From: Edaphochlamys debaryana
Lineage: Eukaryota > Chlorophyta > Chlorophyceae > Chlamydomonadales
DNA: 64,000 nt
Direction: 5' to 3'
Assembly: GCA_016858145.1 (NCBI GenBank)
Contig: JAEHOE010000134.1
Location: forward strand, 124,001-188,000
Part shown: positions 1-12,317 of the stretch, in pieces
How the letters are laid out: each line of letters starts with the position of its first letter
Numbering within the stretch: position 1 is the stretch's first letter
Translations under genes and position numbers: made by a program
Notes under the pieces: model-generated
What the model saw: the letters and a program-made list of their open reading frames with translations, nothing else
Databases searched by the model: none
What the model was told of the DNA's origin: nothing

Positions 1-465
1 CTCTTGACACGGACGGCTGCGAGGGTTGGGTGGTCTGTGAGAGGTGACTGCCGGGGCCAAAGACGGCTTGGCTTAACGACACTGCATCGGGGCTCGGAGA
101 CATGCTGTAGCCTGTATGGTGGTTCGCTGCGCCCGGCAAGGTCCGGCGCGCGGGGCTTAAACGCGGGGGCTTGATTGGCGTTCACGGTGGATGGGGATGT
201 TGGTGGAAGGCTCGTCGGCGAGAGAGTGGGCGCGTGCCGAGACGGCACGGCTCAGGCGCGGGGGGCGTAAAGCAGGGCCATCGGGGTATCTGCGTGCGGG
301 CAGTGGCGCGGATCGGCGATGGCCCCATTTGCGTCATAGCCGGCCGCCGCGCCGCATGTAAAAGGCAAACTCGCGGCTCACTCACATCCTCACAGCGCAT
401 ACCCACATTAGACAGAAGCTTCCCGAGCACCGCTCGCTGCCTTTCTTCAACTCGGTCTCGCAAAC
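1..465. other. Upstream flank and probable promoter/5' UTR of the first gene
   Basis: No exon with recognisable product is visible here. Open frames on both strands are low-complexity Arg/Gly/Ala readings typical of GC-rich non-coding DNA. The base composition falls slightly just before the ATG at 466, as expected for a leader. The stretch probably holds the promoter and 5' UTR of the gene starting at 466; I see no distinct core promoter motif I would defend. Confidence 0.4.
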
Positions 466-2111
466 ATGCTGAGCCTCGTGTCGTCACCTGCGAGGCGCCT
501 GCCTCTGGCCGGCGCGCCCCAGCGCCGCCGCGCCCCGCTGCCCCGCCGCTGCCCTCCCCGCGCGGCGGACTCCGGCACTCCCCCTCAGCCGCTCGACGTG
601 AGTTCGGTGCGCCTCAATGCGCTTCCCAGCTGGGAGCGGGGAGAGCGGTTGCCGGGAGAGCAATTGCCGGGAGCGGGTTTTGCGCTCGCAGGGGGCGTGC
701 AGCGCAGTCAGGGTGACGCGTGCCGAGAGCGGGTCGCGCCAGCAGGGAAAGCCGTCCCGCGCCGTCCCGTTCATCGCCGGCTGCCCGAGTTCCCGTGACC
801 CTGCTACCCCCTGGCTAGCTGCACGGTGCATTGACCCCCTGGCCCCCGCTCCCCCGCAGTCCAGCAGCGGCGTACCCGAGGGCTGGCAGGACGAGTGGGA
901 GAGCCGCAGCGGCAGCAGCGCGCCGGCTGCTGGCTCCTTCCCCGTCGGGACTCCCACCCCCGGCTCAGTGCCCACCAACGCCGGCGGGGAGCTGCCCGAG
1001 TCCTATCACGACGAGTGGCAGGTGGGTCTAGGCCTTGGGAGCGGGGCCTCAGGGGTGGGGGCGGAGGCTGGGGGGGAGGGGAGGACACTGGGCTGGCGGC
1101 TGCGGTGGCTGGCTAGGCGCGTTGCGGTGGGGTCGGCGGTGGGCAGGGCAGCCGGAGAGCCACCGGTAAGCTGTTTCCCTGCCTGGGCAGTCGTGGCAGA
1201 GGCGCAGAGCAGGCCTTTCGGCCACTCCCCTTGCCCTCTGCTTTTCCGTCCTTCCCCATCCCGAACACCTCCTCCACGCTCTCGCCCCCTCCCCAGAGCG
1301 GCACCCGCGGCGGCGGTGTGAGCAGCTGGACCAAGAACGCCGGCGGCCCCGGCCCCGCCAGCGGCACCGTCGACATGAGCAGCGGCCGCAGCCGTGAGCG
1401 CGACCCGGCTGACGAGGTGCCGGACGCCAACGTCAGCCAGCCCAACAGCGCCCCCGCCTCTTCGCCCAGCTCCTCCTCCTCCTCGGCCCCGGCCCAGGCC
1501 AGCCCCACGGGTGCCTCCAACGAGGTCGGCCGCGACGAGCTGTACACGGCGGATGCGGTGCCGGACGCGGGGCTGTCCGACCCCGCCATCGAGGGCTCCA
1601 CCACCAGCAGGTATGTGGGTATGTGTGGGTGGGTGGTGTGTATGTGGGGGGGAACCTTGGACATTTGGGGGGCGTGGCAAGGGCGGGAAGGGTAGCGGGT
1701 GGGAAGGGCCTGGCCTTCGTTTAGCGCGCACAGCGTAGTATTGGCACGTATGGAGCCTAGGAGGGAACAAACCGCGCAATGCGGGGGCCAGCTGCATACA
1801 CAAGGAGGATCTGCAACAGGGGTTGAGGGGCTGCCCGGCGGGGGCTGCGTACAGACTGAGGTAAGCGCCTGCGCCATTCACGCGGCGCATGTTTGTGTTG
1901 CATTCCTCCCCGGCCTCCACCACGTGACTCCAGCCCTTGCCCCAGCTGAGCCCCTCGCAGCCTCAACATGGACGCTCTGGACCGCTCCCTGGCGGGGGGG
2001 CTGGGCGCTCGTGACTCGGCGGCGGCGGGCATCACGGAGGACGCGGCGAGCCCTGCGGAGGGCGGCATGGGTGGGGTTGGCGAGGCTGCGGACGTACGCG
2101 ACGTTGAGTGA
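466..2111 (+). CDS. Putative plastid-targeted acidic repeat protein, function unknown
   Basis: Four exons join in frame: 466-597, 860-1021, 1297-1610 and 1961-2111 (stop TGA), giving about 252 residues. All introns are GT-AG. The first roughly 35 residues are rich in Arg, Ala, Ser and Pro with no acid, starting MLSLVSSPARRLPLAG, which resembles an algal chloroplast transit peptide. The rest is acidic and low in complexity. It holds two repeated pairs: GWQDEWESRSG then SYHDEWQSGTR, and ADEVPDANVSQP then ADAVPDAGLSDP. I do not recognise the family. There is no transmembrane segment or catalytic motif. The start is the first ATG of the transit-like frame. Its end lies 376 bases before the next gene on the same strand. 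A stress- or desiccation-type disordered plastid protein is one guess, without direct support. Confidence 0.6.
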
Positions 2112-2487
2112 GGGGATGTAGGCAGTAGCGTAGGCGGGGGCGGCGGAGGCGGAGGCGCAGGCGGGGCCAGGGGTGGGGACGGAGACGGTGCCCAGCACCC
2201 CGGCTCAGTCACCATCCCGAATTCGGGCGTACGGACCGCGCGCACCCAGTTGCCTTTGTTTTGCAAACTTACCCGAGTTGGTCTTTGTGTATTGATGCTG
2301 CAAATAGGAGAAAGCATAAGTGGCCCGCGGTGGCGAGTCAGGCGTGCTCGCATGCTTGAACCTTTGGCCGTGTAGCCAGACAAAATAGTTGGTGCTGTTT
2401 AAGATTACAATGACCGTCCCGCACCGTCAGAGAATGCGGCTTCGATGTGCCCTGGCCCCGGCTTAGCCGTTGAGCCGGCTCTCTGAC
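2112..2487. other. Intergenic: 3' flank of the repeat protein and leader of PDE 1
   Basis: These 376 bases hold no supported exon. From about 2230 the GC content drops and AT-richer DNA runs to the PDE start at 2488, consistent with a promoter/leader. The distance is short for two independently transcribed algal genes, so the first gene's 3' UTR and the PDE promoter must be compact. Confidence 0.4.
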
Positions 2488-5400
2488 ATGGAGCAGAAGC
2501 ATGATGAGGAGTCAGACCCGCCAGCAGTGGGCAAAGACGCTGGCGGGGGCGAAGCAGCTCACTTGTCTGGGGCCCCAGCCAGCCAAAAGGATGAACCCCA
2601 GGAGGAGCCTCATCACTCACGTCACAGTCGGTTTTCTAGCACCTGTGCGGTAAGGCGTTGGGCCGGGATGGCTCAAGAACGAAATGGCATGCTCGGGTTG
2701 CCGAGCTCGGCGTCCGTGACAGGCAGCGCGCACGACTCTAGAGCGATTTGCTGCACTGCTTAACTCCGCAGGCACTCTTCAAAGTGATCACTGACCGGCC
2801 GGTCGCTCTTCTGCTGCCGCTCCTCGTGCTGGCGCTTCTTCTTACTGTTGGTATATGGGGCTGTATACAAGTCGCAGCAGCCTCAAAGGCCAGCGCCAAG
2901 GTGGGCTGCCCTCGAGGGACGGCTGAGTTCGCGCGCCATGTGAACTTCGGCCCTGCATCTCACGGGGTGCTGTGCAAAAGCAAGCTGCGGGACACACACT
3001 CTTGGCTTGTCGTAGCTCCCTGGTTTTGACGGCCAAGGGGTTACGGGATTGCCGTCGAAGCGCGTTCGTTGTGGGGTAGGGCGAGGTAGGAGCGGGCCAG
3101 GCACGCCACCGCCTGCCTTCAACCTACCTTTTCCCTCGCCCCATACTCCCCTTCCCTGCCAAAGGATCGCGTGGTGGCAGTAGCAACCGACGTCGCTTCC
3201 TGGTACAGGCAGCACATTGCGGACGCGTACGCTCCAGTGCTCTCCCTCTCCCTCACGATCCGGCACGACCCCGATTACCCGGAGGTGGCTCGCCTGTTCA
3301 ACGACTCAGCGCCGGAGCTGCTAGCCATGGTGAGAGGCGCAATGCACTCCCGTACAGCCGAAGCATTGGAAGCCCAAGCACAACCGGTCGGGGCACGTTA
3401 CTCACCCCCATTCCCTGTGATTGCCCTTGCAGTCGGCCTCCGGCACGCTTGCTAGTCTGCAGCTGGCGCCCAGCGGCGTGGTCCGCCTGGTGTATCCCCC
3501 GGACGACACCCCGGAGAACGACGACGGAGACATGCTGGGGCACGACCTGCTGGCCCGTGGGTCGCGGCTTGGGGGCTGGGCGTGCAGCGCCAGGAACTGT
3601 GGGGGAAACAGGGGCGAGCACCCTGATGGACGAGGGCGGGGCCGTGGTCAGAGCTCAGGGGCAAGGGCACTGGGCAGAGCAAGCGTGGGGTGGAGGGAGC
3701 ATGGTGTAGCCTTACTCTTAAACGCGTGCTCCCATCCCTCACTACCCCCCAGCCGCGCACGTGGACCATGGCAACGGGATCAGCATCGTGGCGGGCCGGC
3801 GCATGGCGCTAATCGGGCCGCTGGACTTGGGCGACGAGGGCACGGCGATACGCGCCACACTGCCCGTGTTCGTGCGCGGCGTGGGGCCAAACACGTCCTT
3901 TGACGCCCCCGACCCAGTCACCCCGCTGTGCGGTCAGCCGTGCGCCTACGACGCCAGCACGGGTTCCATGTTCTGGGGGCTGGTGAGGCGGGGGCCGTGG
4001 AGTTAAGAAGCGGTTGCGGGAGGGGTAGGGGTTCCCCAGTCCTGCGGCCTGGGGGCGGGGGTGCGTAACAGGAGCCCGTAAGCTACCGCGGCTGGGTCAT
4101 CAGGGAGCTCTTAGCCGGTGGAGGTGAAGCGCGCTTAGGGCGGTAGTCCCCGGCATGCAACCTTACAAGCGCCGCTGGGCCCGGCCGCTCACACGGCCGC
4201 TCACACGGCCGCGCACACGTGCCGCGAGCTTGCATCTACCCGTCCTCTGCTGCTCCTCCCGCTCTGCAGGCGGTCGCCCTCATCCACTTGGACGTGCTGC
4301 ACACGGGCAATACCTCGCGGCTGCAGGAGCTGGGGCGCATGGGCTACGCCTATGAGCTGCTGGCGCCGCCGCCGGACACGGACGTGGGGAGCAGCGGCGG
4401 CGCCGGAGCGCAGGGGCCCCTCGTCCGGCTGGCGGGCAGCAGCCGGGCCCCAAAGGACCCGGTGGAGGTGGTCATACGGATGCAGAACGTGGAGGTGCGC
4501 CCCCGCATCTAAAGCAAGGCCCCCGTCCCCGGTTATTGGGGAAAGCCAAATGTCAAGGGCACAGACCGCAGCGACGTGCATCGGCCCTCAGCCGATCCCC
4601 CATCACCCCAACTGGCCCCCTCGGCCCCTGCCCCTCCGCAGTGGTACCTGCGCGCCGCGCCCCACGACGGCTGGGCGCCCTCCTGGTTCGCCCCCATGCT
4701 GGCGGTGGTGATCGTGGTGTCGCTGGCCATGGCGGTGCTGCTGTTCGCTGTCATGGTGTCCAGGTGCGCGCCTGGGGGAGCTGGGGCCGTGGGGCGTGGG
4801 CGGGGATTGCTGGGGCCTGGGGGCGCGGCGAGAAGCCTAGCAGCGGTCCTGCGGGCCCCGGGACGTGCCGAGAGAAGTCGCAGGTTTCGGGGCCGAGAGC
4901 GCATGGCCCCTTACGGCCGCCTTCGCAGTTCGCACATCGCTCAGCGGCGGCTGACGAAGCCACCGACCTCCACCCTTTCCCCCCCACTCGGCCCCGCGGC
5001 CCCGCCCTTCCGCTCCCTTCGCCACGCAGGCGGCAGCACCAGCAGCTGCTGGAGGCGCTGCTGCCGCGGGAGATGATTGACGACCTGCGCAAGGACTCGA
5101 ACACGCACCGCCTGGGGCCGCGCATGTTGGAGGCGGGTGAGCGCACCGGGCGGCGGTGGGGGCACCCGGCCCATCGGCGGAATAGGGCAAGCCGGGGCCG
5201 AACATGACTTGAGCATGGATGCGCTTTGGCTGCCTTTGCCAGCCGTGCTGCCTCGGATCGTGGGGACGGGGGTTCGCTTGGGGCACCAGGCCATGGCCCG
5301 AGCATGGCTGCAGCTGGAGCTGTGCCCAGGCTTCATCCTAATGGCGTGCTTGCTAGCCCCGCTGCCACTCATTGCCCAAGCCGCTGCCCCTGGCCCTCGC

Positions 5401-8400
5401 CCCGCTCCGCTGCAGCCACCACGGCCGACCTCCTGCTGGACCTCCTGGCTGATCTGCTGGAGGGCACGGCGCCCGACCTGCGAGATATCGTACTTATACG
5501 GCAGCAGATCCTGCAGAACATGGTGGGTGCGGGGCGGGGGCAGGGACGTTGTGTCCGGTGCAAAGCCGCCACTGCAGAGCCGCGGGGTCCCAGGCTTTCC
5601 AGATGTTTGAGCTGAAGCCCGCACTCTGCCCCGTTTTCCCACGCTCCGCACAGGACATCTACCGCCCGCTCAACCTGAGCAGCCAGCTCAAGGGGGCCAA
5701 CCTTGACGTGAGCGGCGGGGAGGTCAGGCAGCTGCAAGAGCCAGCAACGGCGGGCCCCGCCCCTGAGTCCTGCCGCCAGGGACGCATTCCTTCCCGTGCG
5801 CTCTCCTGCTCCACTTCCCCTGCACTCACCTGCCTGCCCCCGCCTCCGCTCCTTTTTCTCTTCTTCTCCTTCGCCCTTCAGGACGATGTGACCCAGGCGC
5901 TCATGCACCAGCTGGGGGGGCAGTTCTCCTTCTCCATGACGGGGGCGGGCGACGAGACGGGCGACGACGAGGGTGCGCGTTCGGGCGGGTTGTGGGGCGG
6001 GTTGTGGGGGCACATGCTCACTGACAGGCGCAGCAGGGAACGCAGGCGCTGAAGGGGGGTTATTGTCCTTTCTGCTTGCTTGCTTGCGTGCGCCCCTACT
6101 TGTCTCTGGAAATGTCGGCACATGCAAAGCGCATGGCCGGCCTCATCTGATGCCTTTGATGCCCTGTCCCCGCAGGCGCCCCCACGCGCTCCGGCGCCAG
6201 CCTGGCCAAGTCCACCACCATATCGCAGCATGACTACGCCACTCTGTCGGGTGAGGGGGCCTGGCGTGTGAGGTGTCAGCCTTGCCTGGGCCTGGGCATG
6301 GCCATCTGGATCTTTTGCTGCGAGCGTGCGACCGACGCGTGGGGGCCGCATTTAGAAGCCTGCCGGCTCGTTCCCACAGCTGCTTCTGCCGGCCGCCAGA
6401 CACGAATTGACACCCGCTCCAAAGCTGTCGTGTGCCCCGGCCTCGCCCGCTCCGCAGGTGCCCTAGCGATGCTGCTCGCGCCGCAGGGCGGGAGCACCGG
6501 GTGGTACGACTCCGGTCCTGACGTATCGGACGCAACGTCCGATGCGGCGCTGCCCACACACGATAATGAGGCCGCTGTGTCAGCCAGCCCGCGGCTCTCG
6601 ACCCACCCCGTGTTTGCGCGCGCCGCCTCGCACCTGGTGTCTCGGAGCAACAGCCCGGAGGGCGTGGGCATGGGCAGCGGGAGCCTGGGCGCGGTGGTGC
6701 CGCACCCTCCGCGCGAGCGCCCCCGCACCGCCAACCAGGGAGGCGCGGAGCGAGATCGGAGGGGGTCCATCCTCGTGAACGTTGGGGCCGACGGTGGCCC
6801 GGGGCTCGTCCCAACCGATTCGGTTGCTGACGGCGGCCCGGCCGGCACTGGCAGCGTCGCCAGCGCCAGCGCGGTTGTGGCAGTCACGGACGGCGGCGGC
6901 GCGGCGGCGAACGGCCCCAGTGGTAGCGCCGCCAGCAGCTTGTTTGGCAACATCCTGGGCCACGGCGGCGGCAAGCACCGGCGCGAGTCCAACCTCGCGG
7001 GCATATTCGCGCAGCGCGGCAGGCGCAAATCGGCCCTGCTGACGGTCAGCATCTTCGAGGGCGAAGGCGGCGGCGGCGGTGGCGGCGGCAGCAGCTGCGG
7101 CCTCCCAGCTGGCGGCGGCGGCGGCGACAAGGGCAGCGACAGCGAGGCGCGGAAGGCTGGCAAGACGCTTAGTAACGGCAGCCAGCCGGACCTTGTCGTA
7201 CAGGAGATCCCGGCATCTCACATGGGCAGCAGCCGCCTGGGCGTGGCGCTCACGGGCACGTCGCGCAGGAGCCTTACTAATCAGGGCATGGTTGCCGGCA
7301 TGGCAGGCGCGGGGGGCTCGGTGGCGCAGGCAATGATGATGGCAGCCAAGAAGCCGCCCACACCGCCCGCACCCGTGATTGAGGAGGTGCGTGCTTGGTT
7401 GGGAGCTGCGAGCGTGGACGGAAAGCGGTTACCGTGCTTTGGGAGCACCGTGGGAGGCTAGGTAGCATGAGCAAGGGAGACCGCTAGGACCGCACGCGAG
7501 GTGCTGCGTTGCAACAGACGGAAGGAGCCAGCGCTGCGAAGAGTTCAAATGTGCATTCCGGAATCGTCAATGTTGTGATCGCGTGCTGTGCTGTGCTGCC
7601 GCTGTGCAGGTGGAGCGAGTGCTTGCGGGCGCGGACTCTTGGACGTTCGACACGTACAAGCTGCGGGAGGTGACGCAGGGCCACCCGCTGTCGGCGCTGG
7701 GGTTCTACCTCATCCAGCGAGCGGGGCTGATACCGCGGCTCAAGCTCAAGCCCGCTGTGCTGGCCAGGTGCGGACGGGTCCTAAAGGGCTGCTGGGTCAG
7801 GGATGAGGGATGGCGGGTTTGGTTTGGTTAGCTCGGTCTCGCGGTGGACCAGGGGCGCTCTCAGGCACAATGCTGTTTCTTGCGGGAGGTAACTGAACGC
7901 TGTGTGCAAAGCGATTGCGATTGCCCAGGCCCGGCTGTTCTACTGGGGATACCGGGCGTCCCCTCGGTGCCCTCTGCGTTCCTTGCCTCACCTTGCTGTT
8001 ACCACCCATCCCCGCGCAGGCTGCTCCGACACATTGAGGCGGGTTACGTGGACAACCCCTACCACAACGCCACGCACGCGGCGGACGTGCTCCAGACCCT
8101 CCACGTCATCATCCACGGGGCACAGCTGCACGTGCACTACCTGGACTCTCTGGGGCTGCTGGCAGCCTACTGGGCGGCGGTGAGGACTGAAGGAAGGCCT
8201 TGTCTGATGCCCTGCTTGGGACGACACGTGGCCTGAACTGAACTCTTGCCACCCCTTGCCGTCCCTGCCCCCAGATCGTTCACGACTACGGCCACCCGGG
8301 CCTCACCAACGACTTCCTGATCAACACCGCCGACCCGCTGGCGGTGCGATACAACGACCGATCGCCGCTGGAGAACCACCACGCGGCGGCCTCATTCAGC

Positions 8401-9930
8401 GCCATGCGCAGACCCGGGCTGGACCTGCTGTCACCTCTGTCGGGCGAGCAGAAGTCCAACTTCAGGAAGCAGGTAACTTGCTAGCTGCAGATCGCAGTAC
8501 CTCCTCACATGTTATCAGCTCTTTGCTACTCAGTACTGCAACGCGCTCACCCAGTACGGCTCGCCAGTCTGGCTTCAGCTCCATCGCGTGTCCCTTTGTC
8601 GCTCGCCTTAACCACCACCCCGCCCTTCCCGCACGCTCCCGCCCACCTGCTACAGGTCATCGACATGGTCTTGGCCACCGACATGAAGCAGCACTTCTCC
8701 CTCATCTCGCACTTCGTCACGGTGCACCGACTGGCGCAGTACACCGCCCAGTCCGCGGCTGCACTCGGCGCGGCCCCGCACAAGGCAGGCACATCAGGCT
8801 CTGGCGGTAGCACCCCGGGCATGAGCAGGCAGACCAGGTGCGTGGGCATCTGGATCTGGATCTGGATCTGGATCTGGATCTCGTAGAGCGGAGTGGCAGT
8901 CTGAGCGCCGAGTACTGCTGTGCGTCTTGCCCTGTGGGCTCTGCGCATGCACTGCTTCACGGCACGCGTTGCCCTGCCCCCACAGCAACACGCGCGAGCT
9001 GGTCCCCGTGTCGATCGCGGCTCCCATCAACGCCGACGCGGCGCCCCGGCCCGTGGACGACACGGAGAGGCTGCTGAGCCTTCAGATCGCCATCAAGGCG
9101 GCGGACATCGGGCACTTGGGCGAGCAGCTGGACGTACACCGGAAGTGAGTGGGCGGGCTCAGCTTGGCGGTCGGGTGGTTGTGCTTAGTTGGGAACAGAG
9201 GTGGACAACTGCCGCTCGATACAAACCTCCCCTCTGCCTGGCTCTACCGTGTGACTCTTCACCAGGTGGCTTGCCGGCCTGGAGGAGGAGTTCTTCCGGC
9301 AGGGCGACAAGGAGAAGTTGCTGGGGCTGCCCATCAGCCCGCTGTTCGACCGGGCCAAACAGGGCGTCGGCAAGAGCCAGGTGCGTGAGGGTTTGGGGCG
9401 CGATTGGCAGCACTGATCTAAACAGCACCTTTGAAGGGCCCACACGTTCGCTCACCCCTGCCTGCCCCCTTGTACGCCCCCCGGCAACCTCCCCAGGTGG
9501 GGTTTTATGACTTCGTGGCGCTCCCGCTGGTGCACGCGCTGTCCTCCGCCTTCCCCGGCGCCCAGCCGCTCATGCGCACCTTTATCACCAACTACAACCA
9601 CTACCGCAGCATGGACGGCCAGGTGTGTGAGCGGGAGCTTGCTTTGTGTGTAGGCGAACAAGGCAGGCAGGCGGGACTGAACGGGGTGCTCTTTTTTTCT
9701 CTGCCAAATGAGGAGCATGGCCAAGCTGTTGAGTACACGGGCACGTGCCGCGGGAGGGTTGGAGCGTACACGTTCTCGTCCTAAAGGCTTCCTGACGCCG
9801 CTGCTACTCTCGCCACCCTGGCCCGACCCTACAGCCGACGGTCTCAGAGCCCCGGAGCGGCAAGCTGGGGGTTGCGTCTTTCAACCGTCAGCCCGCTTCT
9901 CTACCGTTGACACCGTCGGGCAACACCTAA
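2488..9930 (+). CDS. Receptor-type cyclic-nucleotide phosphodiesterase (CHASE-like ectodomain + class I PDE), copy 1
   Basis: Integral membrane enzyme of 1,237 residues predicted to hydrolyse cAMP and/or cGMP in the cytosol. TM1 is at about 64-88 and a CHASE-like sensory ectodomain at 98-350 (LAPSGVV..VY, GHDLL, PVFVRG, FWGL). TM2 is at 358-383, followed by a juxtamembrane helix HQQLLEALLP. A 455-residue Ser/Gly/Ala linker contains four R-R-x-S sites. The PDE domain is at 841-1206. It shows the class I signature HDYGHPGLTN, the catalytic-His region YHNATHAADV, the metal Asp in KAADIGHLG, and the invariant purine-binding Gln in SQVGFYDF. Start ATG 2488 is the first in frame. Exons: 2488-2649, 2772-2900, 3165-3329, 3433-3556, 3753-3982, 4270-4494, 4642-4763, 5030-5136, 5416-5522, 5654-5707, 5882-5972, 6176-6250, 6458-7386, 7610-7767, 8020-8179, 8275-8472, 8656-8837, 8986-9144, 9266-9380, 9497-9622, 9835-9930. 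The tandem paralog at 12318 supports most junctions. Nucleotide preference cannot be read from the sequence. Confidence 0.9.
4178..4215 (+). repeat. Triplicated GGCCGCTCACAC unit in intron 5 of PDE 1
   Basis: Three consecutive near-copies of a 12-base unit (CGGCCGCTCACA, the last copy with GCGC for GCTC) sit in the intron between exons ending at 4494's upstream neighbour 3982 and starting at 4270. It is a minor tandem expansion with no evident function. Confidence 0.7.
8849..8881 (+). repeat. Hexanucleotide microsatellite (TGGATC)n in PDE 1 intron
   Basis: About five and a half copies of TGGATC lie just inside the intron that begins at 8838. The paralog has no intron at this position, so the repeat is private to copy 1. 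It is a likely length-polymorphic marker. Confidence 0.9.
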
Positions 9931-12317
9931 CACCTATGCTATGCACAAGGCCTCGGTTGGCTGCAAGGCTACTCGCCTAGGCTACTCATCCCACAAGACA
10001 CGCCCAGCTGCAAAATGCTGGGCGGCCCGACTAGTTATCTTCATGACCTATCCGCTGGTCCCGCCGCCATGGGTTCCACTAAAACGTCCGCGCCACAGCG
10101 CCGGGCGTGCGGCCGAGTGATAGCGGCAGGTTGGTTGTCATTACTGGTACTGGCGCCGCGTGTACACTTGAAGGACGGCTTAGTTGGAATGAAGATGAGC
10201 ATTTGACACTTGGGCATAATCACTAGCACTACTGGGAATACCTGCATCTTTCAGGGGGGCCTGCCGGCTGGAGGATGACGTGGACTGGTTGTTTGATGCG
10301 GCAGGGCCGCCGACCGATGCGTTAGTCGGCCCGGGCGCGACTGGGCTACAGGCCAAGGCGCGGAGGCCACACGAGGGTTGTGTGGGCGGCACGGCCGCGA
10401 CGGTCGTTGCACGCGAATTCCAGTTGGGATGGTGACAGCAATGCAAAAGCCGTCTGGGCAGATGTGTGAATGTATCGCGTAGCGTTGCTGTTGGAGGATG
10501 GGACTGTGGAGGAGACGGAGACGGGGCGCGTGACACCCGAAAGACCGTAGAAGACGCCTGACTGACTGTTCACGCAAGGGCATTCATGCACCTACTATTC
10601 TTGCGTTCCTGTTGCGGAGATGCGGGGAAGCCCTCCCCTGAATTCTGGTATTGTGGCACGCACCGTGTTGCGCTCTAGCTCCGGAGGATCCCGTCCCAGC
10701 TGGGCCGAATCCAGGGGGGGAAGTTCCGGGCCCGCAAGGCGGAGCTGAGGCGACGAGGAGTTCGGCGGCCCGGGCTGAGCTGGAGGGTGCAGAGAAGCGG
10801 GGCACGAATGATCTGCATCTGTCTGTGCTGCGTGGTGGGTGTGTGGCTTGCGATGTTCCCGTCTGCAGTCCCCAGTCCACATTTTGGTGTGCCCGAGTCG
10901 CTGCGTTGCAGAGCCTGTATGGCCGCGGGTTCAATCTCATCCAGCACTCCAGCAGTCTCCGCGCGTGAGGCGCTGCAGGGCAGGCGCCGGCCAACTTGCT
11001 TTGGTGCGGGTTTTGAAGGAACAGGCAGGGTTGAAGGCTCATTAGTCACCACGGAGCTCATCCTTGTCCTGTACTCGGGCATCGGGCAGCCACCCTGTTG
11101 ACAGAGAGAGAGAGAGATGGTATACAGGCTGATGGGGTTGGCCGGTTGGGGGCGTCCAGGCCCGTGCAGGACGGTGCCCTACTAGCAACGGGCGTACGTC
11201 TAGCGGCAGGGGTGCCCTGTCTAGCGGGGGATCTCTTCTGACGCGCACATCCAGCCGCCGCTCAGCCGCATCCAGAGCAGAGCAGCTGGAAGCCGTGTCC
11301 TCTTCGTGTTTGAAACGCCGATAGAGCCACAGAGTCAGCTCAGCTGTCAAGCAGCCTCCTGCTGCCAAGGGCCTTCACCAGGGGTCCAGGGCCAGGGCCT
11401 TCCTGGCGTAGTCCGGCGGAGCGAACGACGTCTTGTTCCCACCGCTGCCGTGCGAGCTGCCGTGCTGCCGTGTGAAGAGGTACAGAGCCGCTTCCGGGAA
11501 CAAACGGCATAAAGTTGAGCCCAGTGACTCCGCCGAGTCAAGCTCGTAGACGGTCGAAACCCCGCGGGCCAAACGGGCCAAACGACCAAACTGCAGGACC
11601 CCGGCCACCACGGCCACACCGCCAACGCGCTATATACATTTGACTCTACCGACCCAGTGAGGTTGGCCGGCGACAGGTAAAGGTCTGAACTGTACATGGT
11701 CAGCATTATCCGGACAGGGCCAACGGCGACGGCTCCGTAGCCCCTAGGAATCCAGTATCGGAAACTTTAGAGGTGCCGCATTTGGTGCTGCAGTGGCAGA
11801 CGGCACAACAACCTAGTACTGCCGCCATGGCGGTCGCACCGTTTCGAGTGATTGATGGTCCCAGTCCCGAGACGACTTACACAAGAGCCACACTATTCAC
11901 ACCGTATGATGACTAGAGCTGCGTATAGGCCCGGCTCTAGCGTTTTGCGCTAAGAATGCAACGCCTCACGACGGGCTGCAGGGCAGAGACAAGTCAGCTT
12001 CAGCCACACGTAGCACATTGAATTCAGGAAAGCTGTGGCAGCGGTGCTGCCGCTGCAGCTTTTTAGCGCACGCCCATCCAAGTACTCCAAGGCAGCCCGC
12101 CGCTGTGTGTCTCAAGAATGTCTACGAAGGGGGGCAACAACACCTCGGGAACGGCTTGCCTTAGCACAAGCGCACGAGTCAAGGGCGAGCTCCAGGTGCG
12201 GTTGCCTCACGCCTCGCGGCAAGCATGCCACGGGGAACCACTCTATGACATTCAGTGTTGCACCTCTGGCATTGTCGCGTCGCGGGGCGGGATGTGCTGA
12301 CACCACCCGCCCGCGAC
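9931..12317. other. Intergenic between the tandem PDE genes; one weak minus-strand candidate
   Basis: About 2.4 kb without a supported gene; base composition is lower in GC than in the flanking genes. It should contain the 3' UTR of PDE 1 and the promoter of PDE 2. A minus-strand stretch at about 11040-11710 reads partly protein-like (for example STVYELDSAESLGS and TAELTLWLYRRFKHEED), but in two different frames with no start or splice sites I can defend. A short GA repeat lies at about 11102-11116. I recognise nothing else. Confidence 0.4.

Noticed and set aside
2772..4763. Calling the ectodomain a Cache/PAS-type sensor instead of CHASE
   Set aside because: The order of P-x-G-V-V..YP, GxDLL, a PVF strand and FWG followed by a second strand set matches CHASE best by eye. 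A profile search would settle it.
6276..7163. Long minus-strand frames opposite the PDE 1 linker exon
   Set aside because: The plus-strand exon joins in frame to both neighbours and has a paralog; the antisense frames have low-complexity composition and no partners.
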